From contig NZ_CP038273.1 of NCBI RefSeq assembly GCF_004571175.1, forward strand, positions 1,116,001-1,180,000: a DNA stretch of 64,000 nt, written 5' to 3'. A model generated the notes under the pieces. It made no database searches, was not told the DNA's origin, and worked only from the letters and a program-made list of their open reading frames with translations. The position numbers and the translations under genes are program-made. Source of the stretch: Legionella israelensis (GTDB lineage Bacteria > Pseudomonadota > Gammaproteobacteria > Legionellales > Legionellaceae). Of the stretch, positions 9,393-18,980 are shown piece by piece (the stretch's first letter is position 1; each line of letters starts with the position of its first letter).

Positions 9393-10778
9393 TTAAAAGG
9401 GAATATTGAGCGTACTGTCCACTTGTTGTAATTGAGCCCTGAATAAAGTTTGTATTTCTGCAAGACTTGCCTGATCATTCGCTTCAAAGCGAGCCACAAG
9501 ACAAGGCGTTGTATTCGATGCTCTTAACAGTCCCCAGCCGTTGGCAAATTCTACTCGCAGACCATCAATATGAAGCATTTTCCCTTCGGGAAACTGTGCT
9601 AATTGAATAAAGCGTTGCATAAATTCAAATTTCAGAGCCTCGGAAATACCAATTTTTATTTCTGGTGTATTCACACTGTCTGGTATGTCAAAAAATTGTT
9701 CGCTGACTTTTTGAGGACTTTGGCTTAAGATTTCTAATAAGCGACAAGCGCTGTATAAAGCATCATCAAAACCATACCATCGGTCTTTAAAGAAAAGATG
9801 TCCACTCATTTCACCCGCAAGCGCTGCCTTCTCTTCTTTCATGACGGCTTTGACAATGGAATGTCCCGTCGGACACATTTTAGCTTTGCCTCCAGCAGCC
9901 TCAATGACTTTTGCCAGATGGCTGGAACATTTGACATCAAAAACAATGGTTGCCTTAGGCTGATGCTTTAATATGTCTTTGGCATATAACATCATTAAAC
10001 GATCAGGCCAGATAAGCTCAGCCTTGTTAGTAATTACACCCAATCTGTCCGCATCTCCGTCAAAAGCAAGGCCAAGATCAGCTTGATGCTCAATGACTGC
10101 TTTCTTCAAATCAGCTAAATTGGCTTCTATGGTTGGGTCAGGATGATGATTGGGAAAGCGGCCATCAACCTCGCAATACAAAGGAATCACTGTGCACCCC
10201 AGTTGCTCTATGACATGAGGGATCACCGCTCCGGCAATTCCATTACCACAATCGACCACCACTTTCAAGGGACGTTCTAGATGAATATCCGACAAAATTC
10301 GCTGCTTATACTCTTCAATGATATTAAAATCCTGCGCCCTACCTTGACCATCCATGCTTCTTTCGGAACAGACCAACTCATAGAGCAAATCAATGTCCTT
10401 CTGCACCAGAGTCCTTCCCGCCAAAACCATTTTAATGCCATTGTATTCAGAGGGATTATGGCTGCCGGTGACCATCAATCCCGAATCAATTCCATAAGTA
10501 TGCGTGGCATAATACAGAACAGGCGTTGCTACGGCACCTAAATCAACAACATCAATGCCACTGTCAAGCAGTCCTTGTTTCAAAGCAGAGGCCAGCCTTT
10601 CGCTCGTTAATCGTCCATCGCGGGCCAACAGAGCCTTGTCTCTTTGACTGTCAGCCAAAAGACAGGAAAAAGCCCGTCCGATAGCGTAATAGGCATCCTC
10701 ATTTAAATCCTGATCTATAATACCGCGAATATCGTATGCTCTGAACACAGAGCGATGAATTGATTTCTGCTGATACAT
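9393..10778 (-). CDS. algC: Phosphomannomutase/phosphoglucomutase
   Basis: A 461-residue alpha-D-phosphohexomutase that interconverts hexose 6- and 1-phosphates, feeding LPS and other surface sugars. Landmarks: FRAYDIRGI near the N-terminus, the phosphoserine loop TGSHNPSEYNGIK (Ser106 in the MYQQ-start numbering), the metal loop DGDADRLGV, the sugar-binding GEMSGHLFFKD, and the C-terminal phosphate-binding ANGWGLLRASNTTPCLVARFE. It starts one base after the dut stop codon, and coaBC lies upstream. A coaBC-dut-algC order is, as I recall, common in gammaproteobacteria, so these are probably one transcript. Confidence 0.93.
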   Translation of the reverse strand: MYQQKSIHRSVFRAYDIRGIIDQDLNEDAYYAIGRAFSCLLADSQRDKALLARDGRLTSERLASALKQGLLDSGIDVVDLGAVATPVLYYATHTYGIDSGLMVTGSHNPSEYNGIKMVLAGRTLVQKDIDLLYELVCSERSMDGQGRAQDFNIIEEYKQRILSDIHLERPLKVVVDCGNGIAGAVIPHVIEQLGCTVIPLYCEVDGRFPNHHPDPTIEANLADLKKAVIEHQADLGLAFDGDADRLGVITNKAELIWPDRLMMLYAKDILKHQPKATIVFDVKCSSHLAKVIEAAGGKAKMCPTGHSIVKAVMKEEKAALAGEMSGHLFFKDRWYGFDDALYSACRLLEILSQSPQKVSEQFFDIPDSVNTPEIKIGISEALKFEFMQRFIQLAQFPEGKMLHIDGLRVEFANGWGLLRASNTTPCLVARFEANDQASLAEIQTLFRAQLQQVDSTLNIPF

Positions 10779-11237
10779 CTATACTCTCCCAGAACTACCA
10801 AATCCATTTTCACCGCGCTGACTATCCGCAAAAGACTCAACTATCTCAAAATCGGCCTGGACCACGGGCAGAAAAACCAATTGTGCAATACGCTCTCCAG
10901 GCTGAACGGTAAAATGCTCCTGACTTCGATTCCAGCAAGAGACTTTCAATTCTCCCTGATAATCCGAGTCAATAAGTCCTACCAAATTACCCAGGACAAT
11001 GCCATGTTTGTGACCAAGACCGGAACGTGGCAGAATCACAGCAGCCAGGTTGGGGTCAGCAATATGAATAGCAAGTCCGGTAGGCAACAACACCGTCTCT
11101 TGTGGTGCTATCTGAAGTGAGTCATCCAAACAGGCCCGTAAATCAAGACCGGCAGAACCGGTGGTTGCATATTGGGGCAAAGGAATGGCCTTACCGATAC
11201 GTGAATCAAGTATTTTTAACTGAATGCCCTGCCGCAT
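10779..11237 (-). CDS. dut: Deoxyuridine 5'-triphosphate nucleotidohydrolase
   Basis: dUTPase hydrolyses dUTP to dUMP and pyrophosphate, keeping uracil out of DNA and supplying dTMP synthesis. The 152-residue trimeric-type enzyme has the conserved motifs in order: [42 protein letters not shown] (motifs 2 and 3), [10 protein letters not shown], and the glycine-rich C-terminal [11 protein letters not shown] that closes over the active site. It directly precedes algC with no gap. Confidence 0.96.
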   Translation of the reverse strand: MRQGIQLKILDSRIGKAIPLPQYATTGSAGLDLRACLDDSLQIAPQETVLLPTGLAIHIADPNLAAVILPRSGLGHKHGIVLGNLVGLIDSDYQGELKVSCWNRSQEHFTVQPGERIAQLVFLPVVQADFEIVESFADSQRGENGFGSSGRV

Positions 11238-11371
11238 GTTTCTTTCTCCTGTGTTTTTTGCATCATTGTAACCGTTCAGCAGGATTTATCGAACAGGGTA
11301 AAAAGCTACATTTGAATACAGACTGGATTAAAATGTATCTAATACAGCTTTTTGTGAATCGTGCTGAAGAG

Positions 11372-12571
11372 TTATGCGTCATTTTGCAAAGATGCGGCAA
11401 TGATTGCAATAATTTTTCCTGCAATTCGAACTTTATGTTCTTCAGGCAATTCAATTTGATTCTTTGGAGTGAGTACGGTAACTTTATTTTCATCCCGATC
11501 AAATCCCAAATTTTCACCTACTTGATTGGCGATGATCATATCGAGTTTCTTTTGCTTAAGTTTTTTTCTGGCATAGGTTAAAACATGTTCTGTTTCAGCC
11601 GCAAAGCCCACCGTAAAAGCTTTACCGGAGGCAGCAACCTCCGCAAGAATGTCTGGATTTAGGGCAAACTCAAGCGACATCGATGAGCGTTGGCTTTTTT
11701 TCATTTTTTCATTGGCTGGCTGTACGCAATGATAATCAGCAACAGCTGCCGCGCCAATAAATATCATACCCGATTGCAAATGCTCCATAACTGCTTCATA
11801 CATATTCTGCGCTGTTTCAACGGGTATCAACTTGACATGTTCTGGAGGTAATTGTTCGCTTGGCCCACTGATCAAAACGACCTCTGCTCCAGCAATAGCC
11901 GCAGCTTGAGCCAATGCATAACCCATTTTTCCAGAACTTCGGTTGGTTAAATAACGGACCGGATCAACAGGCTCTCGTGTAGGACCTGCCGTAATTAACA
12001 CCTGCTGTCCTGTAAGTAGCTGGCTAACATTGCAAAGACGCAAAGCATTAAGAATGTGCTCCAGCTCACTCAGCCGCCCTAATCCCTCATCTCCACAAGC
12101 CTGCGAACCTTCTCCTGGTCCCATGAAAATCACTCCTCGACTAAGCAGCTGCTCACAATTAAGACGTGTCGATGGATGAGCCCACATGCTGCGATTCATC
12201 GCCGGACAAACAATCACCGGTATTTCTGCCACAAGATATAATGTGGATAATAAATCATCAGCAATGCCCTGAGCCATTTTTGCCAGAACGTTGGCTGTTG
12301 CAGGGGCAATCAGCAAATAATCAGCCCAGCGTGCCAGTTCAATATGCCCCATGGCCCGCTCAGCCTGCGCATCAAACAACGCACAACGCACATCATGTCC
12401 ACTCAGAGCCTGGAAGGTCAGGGGAGTAATAAACTCCTGCGCCGATTTTGTCATGACCACGCGAACTTCAGCGCCTGCACGTGTCAGTTCACGAACAAGA
12501 AAGGCGGATTTATAAGCTGCTATGCCACCACAAACACCAACCAAAACTTTTTTATTGCGAAAATCTTGCAT
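11372..12571 (-). CDS. coaBC: Bifunctional phosphopantothenoylcysteine decarboxylase/phosphopantothenate-cysteine ligase
   Basis: Two steps of coenzyme A synthesis in one 399-residue protein. The N-terminal half is the FMN-dependent CoaC decarboxylase, with GVCGGIAAYKSAFLVREL, the ATANVLAKMAQGIADDLLS segment and the PAMN motif (VCPAMNRSMW). The second half is CoaB, with ITAGPTREPVDPVRYLTNRS, SGKMGYALA, KMKKS, and KKLKQKKLDMIIAN near the end. It is divergent from radC and upstream of dut and algC on the same strand. All key motifs are intact. Confidence 0.95.
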   Translation of the reverse strand: MQDFRNKKVLVGVCGGIAAYKSAFLVRELTRAGAEVRVVMTKSAQEFITPLTFQALSGHDVRCALFDAQAERAMGHIELARWADYLLIAPATANVLAKMAQGIADDLLSTLYLVAEIPVIVCPAMNRSMWAHPSTRLNCEQLLSRGVIFMGPGEGSQACGDEGLGRLSELEHILNALRLCNVSQLLTGQQVLITAGPTREPVDPVRYLTNRSSGKMGYALAQAAAIAGAEVVLISGPSEQLPPEHVKLIPVETAQNMYEAVMEHLQSGMIFIGAAAVADYHCVQPANEKMKKSQRSSMSLEFALNPDILAEVAASGKAFTVGFAAETEHVLTYARKKLKQKKLDMIIANQVGENLGFDRDENKVTVLTPKNQIELPEEHKVRIAGKIIAIIAASLQNDA

Positions 12572-12638
12572 GATAGATTAATTTTAATAACAATATCTGA
12601 GATCAAAGCATAAACTTCGCTATAAAGGAATAGAAAAA

Positions 12639-13322
12639 ATGAATACCGTCCTTGCGCCCCGCACGCTTGGTATGCGTGAAAAATTACTTCACCAAGGCGC
12701 TAAAAGCCTCTCCGATGCCGAATTGCTTGCTGTATTCATCAGCTCAGGCAGCAACAAAAAATCCTGTCTGCAACTGGCCATGGACTTAATTGGGCTTTTC
12801 GGTGATTTACGCGCTATCCTCAACGCCGATTTGACCAGTTTTAAAAAAATTGCCGGATTAGGAACCGTCCGCTTTGCACAACTTCAAGCCGGTAAAGAAA
12901 TCTGTCGCCGCAGCGATTTCATTTCTTTACAGAAAAACATCAAACTTTCCAATACACAACAAACTTACTGTTTTTTAAAAAAACAATTGCGGGATAAAAA
13001 ACACGAGACTTTTGCAGCGCTCTTCCTGGATAATCAGCATCGTGTACTGGCCTATGAAGAATTGTTTCAAGGTACCATCCATTCTGCAGTGGTTTATTCG
13101 CGTCCAGTGGTCGAGCGGGCATTGCAACTGAACGCTGCTGCATTAATTCTGGCGCATAATCATCCGTCCGGCCTCTCTGATGCCAGCCAACAGGACCTTG
13201 AGGTGACAAAGCGAATGCGAAACGCTTTGGAGCTCATAGATGTCCGTCTGCTTGATCATTTAATCATCGGGGATAATGAGGTTTATTCCATTATGAGCTC
13301 GCTTAAATCGATTTGTCATTGA
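12639..13322 (+). CDS. radC: RadC/YicR family JAB-domain protein
   Basis: A 227-residue RadC family protein. The N-terminal part has a helix-hairpin-helix-like segment (DLTSFKKIAGLGTVRFAQLQA). The C-terminal JAB/MPN domain has the metal-binding pattern LAHNHPSGLSDASQQD. The family was historically called a DNA repair protein, but its true role is unsettled; in Streptococcus a RadC has been tied to competence. An AGGA lies upstream of the ATG. The IS110 element begins 14 bp after its stop, so the insertion did not damage the gene. Confidence 0.92.
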   Translation: MNTVLAPRTLGMREKLLHQGAKSLSDAELLAVFISSGSNKKSCLQLAMDLIGLFGDLRAILNADLTSFKKIAGLGTVRFAQLQAGKEICRRSDFISLQKNIKLSNTQQTYCFLKKQLRDKKHETFAALFLDNQHRVLAYEELFQGTIHSAVVYSRPVVERALQLNAAALILAHNHPSGLSDASQQDLEVTKRMRNALELIDVRLLDHLIIGDNEVYSIMSSLKSICH

Positions 13323-13384
13323 AATTTAGCTTTGTATGGATCAACTATGTCTTAACCGTTTTTTTAAATTTAATTAATCTATCA

Positions 13385-14335
13385 TCATGCACAAAATAAT
13401 CCCGAATTAAAATCTCTTATTCTGGCATTTGCAATAACAATGATTTTTCGCATTAAAGCAGTTAAAGCTACCATCTTTTTCTTTCCGGAAGAAATTAACT
13501 GATTGTAGAAAGATTTTAAGCTAGAATTTGAATTTCTTGCAGCCATGGCAGCTAAGAATAATATGGGCTTAATTCCACATCTGCCATAACCAATACACCG
13601 ATAACCGCTAAACTGCCCGCTATCATTTGCCTTTGGTGCAAGGCCAGCAAGCGAAGCAATTTTACGTCGCGTTAAGGAACCTAATTCTGGTAATAAGACA
13701 AGAAGCTCATTAGCAATGATATCCCCTATGCCGGGAATAGTTTTTAGAATAGCTTTTTTTTCTCTTAACACAGAGTCAGCCTCTATCAAGGTATTTATTT
13801 CATCTGTAATGGTCTTGATTTGATTATTAAGCACCTCGAGCATTGCATTACAGCTCGCTTTGATGATGTCCGCGCGAGGAGCTTTTAATCTATTCTTTTC
13901 TGCAACAAGCATTTGTTTTAAATCATTACGACGCTGCACCAACTCAAATAAGGCAAGGGCTTTTGTTGATTGAGGAGTAAATAGTTCTAGTCGTTGTGCT
14001 CGCTCATACCCATATAAAGCCAATGAGAGGGCATCCAGTTTATCCGTCTTTGCCTCATTGCCATAAGATTGAATAAATCGTTTGACCTTACGTGTATTAG
14101 CTCGATGTACTGCAAACCCTGACTCACACAAAGTGAGCAATAATTGCATCTCATAACCGCCTGTCGTTTCTAATACAGTTAAAGCATATTTTAATTTACT
14201 CTTGAAATCGTTTATAAACGCTTTAATACCTGTCGGATTATTTTCATATTCGTATATCTTTTTTGAGCCATACATCGCTACAACAAAAGAAATTTTTCCA
14301 ATATCGATACCAATATAATTACTGTATAATGACAT
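13385..14335 (-). CDS. IS110-family transposase (DEDD recombinase), copy 1
   Basis: A 316-residue transposase identical in protein sequence to the copy at 37928-38878. The N-terminal RuvC-like domain opens with YIGIDIGKISFVVAMYG, which contains the first acidic catalytic residue, and has AKTDKLDALSLALYGYERAQ further on. The C-terminal Transposase_20 region contains LKTIPGIGDIIANELL and SLAGLAPKANDSG, with a serine expected to act as the nucleophile. In this family, recombination is guided by an RNA from the element's own non-coding end. The gene is intact and the copies hardly diverge, so transposition was recent or is still possible. Confidence 0.95.
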   Translation of the reverse strand: MSLYSNYIGIDIGKISFVVAMYGSKKIYEYENNPTGIKAFINDFKSKLKYALTVLETTGGYEMQLLLTLCESGFAVHRANTRKVKRFIQSYGNEAKTDKLDALSLALYGYERAQRLELFTPQSTKALALFELVQRRNDLKQMLVAEKNRLKAPRADIIKASCNAMLEVLNNQIKTITDEINTLIEADSVLREKKAILKTIPGIGDIIANELLVLLPELGSLTRRKIASLAGLAPKANDSGQFSGYRCIGYGRCGIKPILFLAAMAARNSNSSLKSFYNQLISSGKKKMVALTALMRKIIVIANARIRDFNSGLFCA

Positions 14336-14553
14336 GCGCGCCTCGAAATTTTATTGTTTAGGATTGTAAGCGGACGTTCTTTAATCAGAGTCCTTTCAAC
14401 TATTCAAACGTTTCGAGAGCAGGGCTAGAGTACCTTGATCCAGACGGTTGTTAAAACCTATTCCGCGACGGTCGCTCACGCCCGTGCCCTTTATTTTTAC
14501 AATAAGGGGCTACTCTCTTAATGGCCATTATATAATTTTTTGTAACTTACAAT
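14336..14553 (-). ncRNA. Candidate IS110 bridge RNA region, copy 1
   Basis: The long non-coding end upstream of the transposase is where the IS110 subgroup encodes its bridge RNA. On the minus strand the RNA would contain TGGATCAA (complement of 14435-14442), the same 8 bases as the opposite element end (13337-13344), as expected of a donor-binding loop. Nearby, GACCGTCGCGGAAT (complement of 14462-14475) resembles the target GACCGCGGTAT, as expected of a target-binding loop. These matches are seen; the assignment as bridge RNA is inference from the family. Confidence 0.6.
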
Positions 14554-14705
14554 GCCGCGGTCATTCGTGGAATTATTTTTTTCCAAAGTCATTTTTTACA
14601 TCGAATCCCCGCTACTTGATAGCGAGGCCCAAACAGAGCTTCGTGTGGATACTGCGGTCATTCGTGAGGTTGTATTTTCCCAGTCATCGACAATGTTCAC
14701 CGTAC
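14554..14705 (+). repeat. Palindromic intergenic repeat next to IS110 copy 1
   Basis: This carries the hairpin of the repeat family (CCCCGCTA, CTTGA, TAGCGAGG at about 14607-14628) followed by ACAGAGCTTCG. A copy of GCGGTCATTCGTG occurs on each side (about 14557 and 14654). The left side abuts the IS110 end within the GCCGCGGTC palindrome. Confidence 0.75.
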
Positions 14706-14716
14706 AACAACAAGAT

Positions 14717-15673
14717 TTATGCCCTATTGAAATCAAAAGCCATGACATCTGCAAGCGTTGGTTTATCTAAGGATAAGGCTATCAGCCTGTCAATTCCCAA
14801 AGCCACACCGCTGCATTCAGGTAACCCGGAATTTAAAGCCTGTAAAAAATATTCATCAATCGGTTTTACAGATAAACCTCGTGCCTTGCGATGTACGTTA
14901 TCTTGATGGAAACGAGCTGATTGTAAGCCGACATCAGTCAACTCGTGAAAACCATTAGCCAATTCCACGCCCTTATAATACACTTCAAACCTCTCAGCAA
15001 AACCTGCAGTGTTCGTTTTTGCCAGAGCAGCCTGAGAAGCGGGGAAATCATAAACAGCCACAGGCGCCTTAGTTTCAGCCAAAAACGGTTCAATCACATG
15101 ACTCATCAGTAAAAATAAATATTGATCCCTTTCTACTTCATTTTCCGGCAGAACACCATCCAATCCAAAATGGGTTAAAATCTGGCGCAAATCACTCAAA
15201 CTGGCCTTAAAAGGGTCAATCTCACAACTTTCTTTAAAAACCTGCTGATACGTTTTTTTAATTAAAACTGGACAATGCAATACCTCTCGCAGCAGCTGGT
15301 TAACTTCCTCCATTAAAGCATGGTGGTCAATCCCTGGCCGATACCATTCAAGCATGGTAAATTCAGGGTTGTGCCATCGCCCAAGTTCATCATCACGAAA
15401 TACTTTTACCAACTGAAAAATTGGACCGCTACCTGCTGCAAGCAGGCGCTTCATATGATATTCCGGTGACGTCTGTAAATAATAGGTCTTTTGACGAAAA
15501 GAAGCTTCAATATTATTCAAATAAACATCGGTAACAGCGAAACGGCTCATGGCAGGCGTTTCTACTTCCAGATAGTCGCGCTGCTCAAAAAACCGGCGAA
15601 TGTTTTTAATAAGCTTTGCACGCTGCTGCAGTGTTTCAATGGAGGCAGAAGGATGCCAGGACGTTGTTTGCAT
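14717..15673 (-). CDS. epmA: EF-P beta-lysylation ligase EpmA
   Basis: EpmA (GenX/PoxA) is a short lysyl-tRNA synthetase paralogue that attaches (R)-beta-lysine to elongation factor P. The 318-residue length is right for a class II catalytic domain without the anticodon-binding part. Class II motifs are present: motif 1 region YLEVETPAMS, motif 2 VFRDDELGRWHNPEFTMLEWY, and motif 3 GVALGIDRLIALSL. FHELTD is the conserved substrate-site stretch. It starts 2 bp after sufT on the same strand, so it probably lies at the end of the suf transcript. epmB and efp are not in the window. Confidence 0.93.
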   Translation of the reverse strand: MQTTSWHPSASIETLQQRAKLIKNIRRFFEQRDYLEVETPAMSRFAVTDVYLNNIEASFRQKTYYLQTSPEYHMKRLLAAGSGPIFQLVKVFRDDELGRWHNPEFTMLEWYRPGIDHHALMEEVNQLLREVLHCPVLIKKTYQQVFKESCEIDPFKASLSDLRQILTHFGLDGVLPENEVERDQYLFLLMSHVIEPFLAETKAPVAVYDFPASQAALAKTNTAGFAERFEVYYKGVELANGFHELTDVGLQSARFHQDNVHRKARGLSVKPIDEYFLQALNSGLPECSGVALGIDRLIALSLDKPTLADVMAFDFNRA

Positions 15674-15675
15674 AT

Positions 15676-16011
15676 TTAATAAAATAAACCTAATTCAAGT
15701 CGTGCGGCTTCAGTCATACGATCCTGTGTCCAGGGTGGGTCCCAGACCAACTCAACCGTACACTCATTAACCCCTTCGACGTTAAGAACAGTCTGCTCTA
15801 CGGTACCGGGGAAAGTTTGAGCAACGGGACAACCAGGCGTCGTTAAGGTCATTTTAATATCAACGTGCTGCTTATCATCCACGTTAATATCGTAAATCAG
15901 GCCTAGATCATAGATATTAACAGGGATTTCCGGATCATAAACCGTTTTCAAGGCGGCAATTATAGCTTCTTTCAACACATCCTTATCCTGTTTTTTTTTC
16001 AGGCCAAACAT
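15676..16011 (-). CDS. sufT: SufT-type Fe-S assembly factor (MIP18/DUF59)
   Basis: A 111-residue MIP18-family (DUF59) protein. Members help mature or deliver Fe-S clusters, and this type commonly ends suf operons. Family features: VYDPEIPVNIYDLGLIYDINV, MTLTTPGCPVAQTFP with the conserved cysteine, and VELVWDPPWTQDRMTEAARLELG. It lies 5 bp after sufU, and its position as last suf gene supports the name. Confidence 0.9.
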   Translation of the reverse strand: MFGLKKKQDKDVLKEAIIAALKTVYDPEIPVNIYDLGLIYDINVDDKQHVDIKMTLTTPGCPVAQTFPGTVEQTVLNVEGVNECTVELVWDPPWTQDRMTEAARLELGLFY

Positions 16012-16016
16012 CGCTT

Positions 16017-16466
16017 CTACTCCGTACTCACTGTGGCTTCTTTTTTATTTAATGCAGCTTCAAAGGTATGCCATGCCAAAGTGGCACACTTAACCCGGGC
16101 TGGAAAAGCTTTAACCCCTGCCAACACGGCCAGTTTATCCATGGAAACAGAGCCACTGACCTCATCTCGAGTTAACATGTTGTGAAAATGATGATACATC
16201 TCTTCCGCTTCTTCTTTGCTCTTTCCTCTTAAAGCCTCCGTCATCAAGGAAGCTGAAGCCTGCGAGATGGCGCAGCCACAACCGACAAAGCTGATATCCG
16301 CTAATCGGCCTTTTTCCATTTTAAGATAAACGGTCAATTTATCCCCACAAAGCGGATTATAACCATTCGCCTGAGTGGTTGCATCGTCCATGGAATGATG
16401 ATTTCGCGGATGGCGATTGTGATCAATAATGATTTCCTGATAAAGCTCTCGCAATTCCATACTCAT
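16017..16466 (-). CDS. sufU: SufU-type Fe-S scaffold / sulfur relay protein
   Basis: A 149-residue IscU-like protein of the SUF system. In SUF systems this type accepts sulfur from SufS through zinc-ligand exchange or serves as scaffold. The three conserved cysteines are visible in NPLCGDKL, GCGCAIS and VKCATLAW. The start overlaps the sufS stop by 4 bp, showing tight coupling. The pairing of SufU rather than SufE with SufS is the notable point: no sufE or sufA lies in the operon. Confidence 0.93.
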   Translation of the reverse strand: MSMELRELYQEIIIDHNRHPRNHHSMDDATTQANGYNPLCGDKLTVYLKMEKGRLADISFVGCGCAISQASASLMTEALRGKSKEEAEEMYHHFHNMLTRDEVSGSVSMDKLAVLAGVKAFPARVKCATLAWHTFEAALNKKEATVSTE

Positions 16467-17707
16467 GCAAATACCTCTTTTACTTTATGCAAGGCTTCCA
16501 TGCACTGATCAATTTCCTGCTCTGTATTATAGAACGATAAGGATATTCTTGTTGTTGCTGACACATCAAAAAAATCCATTAATGGCATGGTGCAATGGTG
16601 TCCGCTGCGAATAGCAATGCCTTCATTATCGAGGATCGTACCAATGTCATGCGCATGAATCTTCCCATGAACAAAGGAGATCACTGGAATTTTATCTTTG
16701 GCGGTTCCAATAATATTAAATCCTTTCACCGATTTTACAGCTTCAGTGGCATACTCCAGCAGATGCGCTTCATAAGCTAAAATAGCATCCATATCCAGGG
16801 ACCATAGATAGTCAATGGTTGCCCCAAGTCCTATAGCGCCGGCAATATTGGGTGTACCGGCTTCAAATTTATGAGGCAGCGATGCATAGTCAAAGGATTC
16901 CAGAGTAACATAGTTGATCATTTCACCACCGCCTTGATAAGGCGCCATATCATCCAGTAATCGCTCTTTTCCCCAAAGCACACCAATGCCCGTGGGACCG
17001 TACATTTTATGGCCGGAAAAGGCATAAAAATCACAATCCAAATCCTGGACATCGACCGGCAAATGGGGTGTAGCCTGCGCTCCATCCAGTAACACCAGGG
17101 CTCCATAGGCATGCGCCATTTCAATCATTTGCTTAACCGGGTTAATGGTTCCCAAAGCATTGGATACATAATTAATGGATACAAACTTGGTGTTTTCGTT
17201 CAGTAATTTCTCAAATTCATCGAGCAGCACTTCACCAGACAATGAAATGGGCGCCACTTTAAGTTTGGCGCCTGTTTTCTTGCATACCATTTGCCAGGGT
17301 ACGATATTGGAGTGATGTTCCATATGAGTAATAAGAATTTCCTCATCCGGCAAAATTCTTGGCGCAACATAACTTTGCGCGACCATGTTAATGGCCTCAG
17401 TGGTTCCTCTTACAAAAATACACTCTGTTGATGAATTGGCATGGATAAAGCGTTTGACCTTTCCTCGCGCCGCCTCATAAAGCAAAGTAGCCCTGACGCT
17501 TAAAGAATGAACACCTCGATGCACATTGGAGTTATCATGCTCATAAAATTTTGACATGGCCTCAATCATCGCTTTAGGCTTTTGCGTGGTAGCAGCGTTG
17601 TCAAAATACACCAGAGGATAATCATTAATGGTTTGATGCAATACAGGAAAATCAGCGCGGATGGCGTTAATATCCAGAGATTCAATCAAGGAAGCTGCAT
17701 TATCCAT
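16463..17707 (-). CDS. sufS: Cysteine desulfurase SufS
   Basis: A class II cysteine desulfurase (about 414 residues) that takes sulfur from cysteine for the SUF Fe-S machinery. The PLP lysine is in AFSGHKMYGPTGIGVLWG and the catalytic cysteine in RSGHHCTMPLMDFF. The N-terminus has YFDNAATTQKPKAM. I use the ATG at 17707 because AGGTG lies 8 bases upstream. A GTG at 17716 would add three residues and overlap the sufD stop. It overlaps sufU by 4 bp. Confidence 0.95.
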   Translation of the reverse strand: MDNAASLIESLDINAIRADFPVLHQTINDYPLVYFDNAATTQKPKAMIEAMSKFYEHDNSNVHRGVHSLSVRATLLYEAARGKVKRFIHANSSTECIFVRGTTEAINMVAQSYVAPRILPDEEILITHMEHHSNIVPWQMVCKKTGAKLKVAPISLSGEVLLDEFEKLLNENTKFVSINYVSNALGTINPVKQMIEMAHAYGALVLLDGAQATPHLPVDVQDLDCDFYAFSGHKMYGPTGIGVLWGKERLLDDMAPYQGGGEMINYVTLESFDYASLPHKFEAGTPNIAGAIGLGATIDYLWSLDMDAILAYEAHLLEYATEAVKSVKGFNIIGTAKDKIPVISFVHGKIHAHDIGTILDNEGIAIRSGHHCTMPLMDFFDVSATTRISLSFYNTEQEIDQCMEALHKVKEVFA

Positions 17708-18980
17708 TGTTTTCACCTAATTGTTGATTTAACAAATGACTCATCCATTCTGCCAAAATTGGCTCGGGAATGAGCTGAATATTCTCGGCAGCAAAAGCTT
17801 GAATTAAATAAGCACTGGCTTCTTCCCGCTCTATGCCTCGGGTTGCCAGATAAAATAAAGCTTCTTCATCTAATTGCCCCACTGTGGCACCATGAGAGCA
17901 AAGCACATCATCAGCAAAAATTTCAAGCTGTGGTTTGGTATCTATTTCTGCCTGCTCGGATAGCAGCAGATTTTTATTCTGCTGTCTGGCGTTTGTACCT
18001 TGTGCACCTTTAGCCACGATCACTTTTCCATTAAATACCGCCCTGGAATGCCCTGCCAAAATGCCTTTATAGTCCTGATGACTGCTGCAATTGGGCACCA
18101 AATGCTCGATTGTGGTATGATGGTCAACATGCTGCTGTTTCCCAGGCGCATAAATGCCATTCAGCAAACAACTGGTTTGTGCTTGTAATAATTGAATATG
18201 CACGTCACTGCGTACCAGCTTACCGCCCAAACTTAAGGAATGGCTGTTAAATTGACTGTTCTGCTCCTGTTTTACAGCAACATGGCCAATATGATAAGCC
18301 ATACGACTTTCACGCTGTATTTTATAATGGCTGATATTGGCATGCGCATGAACCATCACTTCTGTCAGCGTATTGGTCAAATACATGCACTGCTCGGCTC
18401 CCCGGTATTCTTCCAGGATGCTGGCCTGACTGTTTTCTTCAGCAATCAGCAAATGACGAACGTGAACAGCCTGCTCTTTTTCATCCTGCCAATGAGTCAG
18501 TAATAAGGGCTGTTCAAGCTGAACCCCTTTGGGCAAATAAAGAAAAACACCTGTTTGTAACATGGCCGTGTTTAACGCTTGAAATCCATGCTCATGAGAA
18601 AAGCACTGACCGAGATAAGGCTTTATTTTATCTGCATGTTGCCTTAAAGCCTCCGATAAAGACAGAAGAATAACCCCTTGCGGCAATGCACCGGCTACTT
18701 TCTCTATATCAAAAACCTGGCCGTTAATGATGCGAACCTGGTGAGCAACAGGAGCATCAGTGGTATAATCAGGCTTTACCGTTTTCTGCGCACGACCAGG
18801 AATGAATTTATGCTCTAATAAAGGTTCTATTCGCGTGTATTTCCAGTCCTCATCCGAGCGCTTCGGAAATCCTTGCTGCGAGAGATCCCGCAGTGCTTTT
18901 TGCTGAAGCTCGGCAAGCCAGGGCATCGATGATAAACTGGCTCTTGCCTGCTCATGATAATACCTCAGGAGTTCGCTCAT
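17700..18980 (-). CDS. sufD: Fe-S assembly protein SufD
   Basis: SufD pairs with SufB and SufC2 in the SufBC2D scaffold that builds Fe-S clusters. The 426-residue protein has the family beta-helix core with [40 protein letters not shown] and [21 protein letters not shown], the C-terminal region conserved in SufB and SufD. The N-terminal part has [14 protein letters not shown]. The start overlaps the sufC stop by 4 bp. Confidence 0.95.
   Translation of the reverse strand: MSELLRYYHEQARASLSSMPWLAELQQKALRDLSQQGFPKRSDEDWKYTRIEPLLEHKFIPGRAQKTVKPDYTTDAPVAHQVRIINGQVFDIEKVAGALPQGVILLSLSEALRQHADKIKPYLGQCFSHEHGFQALNTAMLQTGVFLYLPKGVQLEQPLLLTHWQDEKEQAVHVRHLLIAEENSQASILEEYRGAEQCMYLTNTLTEVMVHAHANISHYKIQRESRMAYHIGHVAVKQEQNSQFNSHSLSLGGKLVRSDVHIQLLQAQTSCLLNGIYAPGKQQHVDHHTTIEHLVPNCSSHQDYKGILAGHSRAVFNGKVIVAKGAQGTNARQQNKNLLLSEQAEIDTKPQLEIFADDVLCSHGATVGQLDEEALFYLATRGIEREEASAYLIQAFAAENIQLIPEPILAEWMSHLLNQQLGENNG

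Larger units (their letters stand above)
13336..14553 (-). mobile_element. IS110-family insertion sequence, copy 1 (1218 bp)
   Basis: Boundaries were set by comparison with the second copy at 37879-39096. The two are the same from ATGGATCAAC to TTACAAT. I saw one difference, a silent one (G at 14159, A at 38702). The element has a 49-bp non-coding end after the transposase gene and a 218-bp non-coding end before it, as in the IS110 subgroup with a bridge RNA upstream of the gene. Both ends carry AT at the junction. The right flank (GCCGCGGTC) is the palindrome that also flanks copy 2. Confidence 0.9.
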
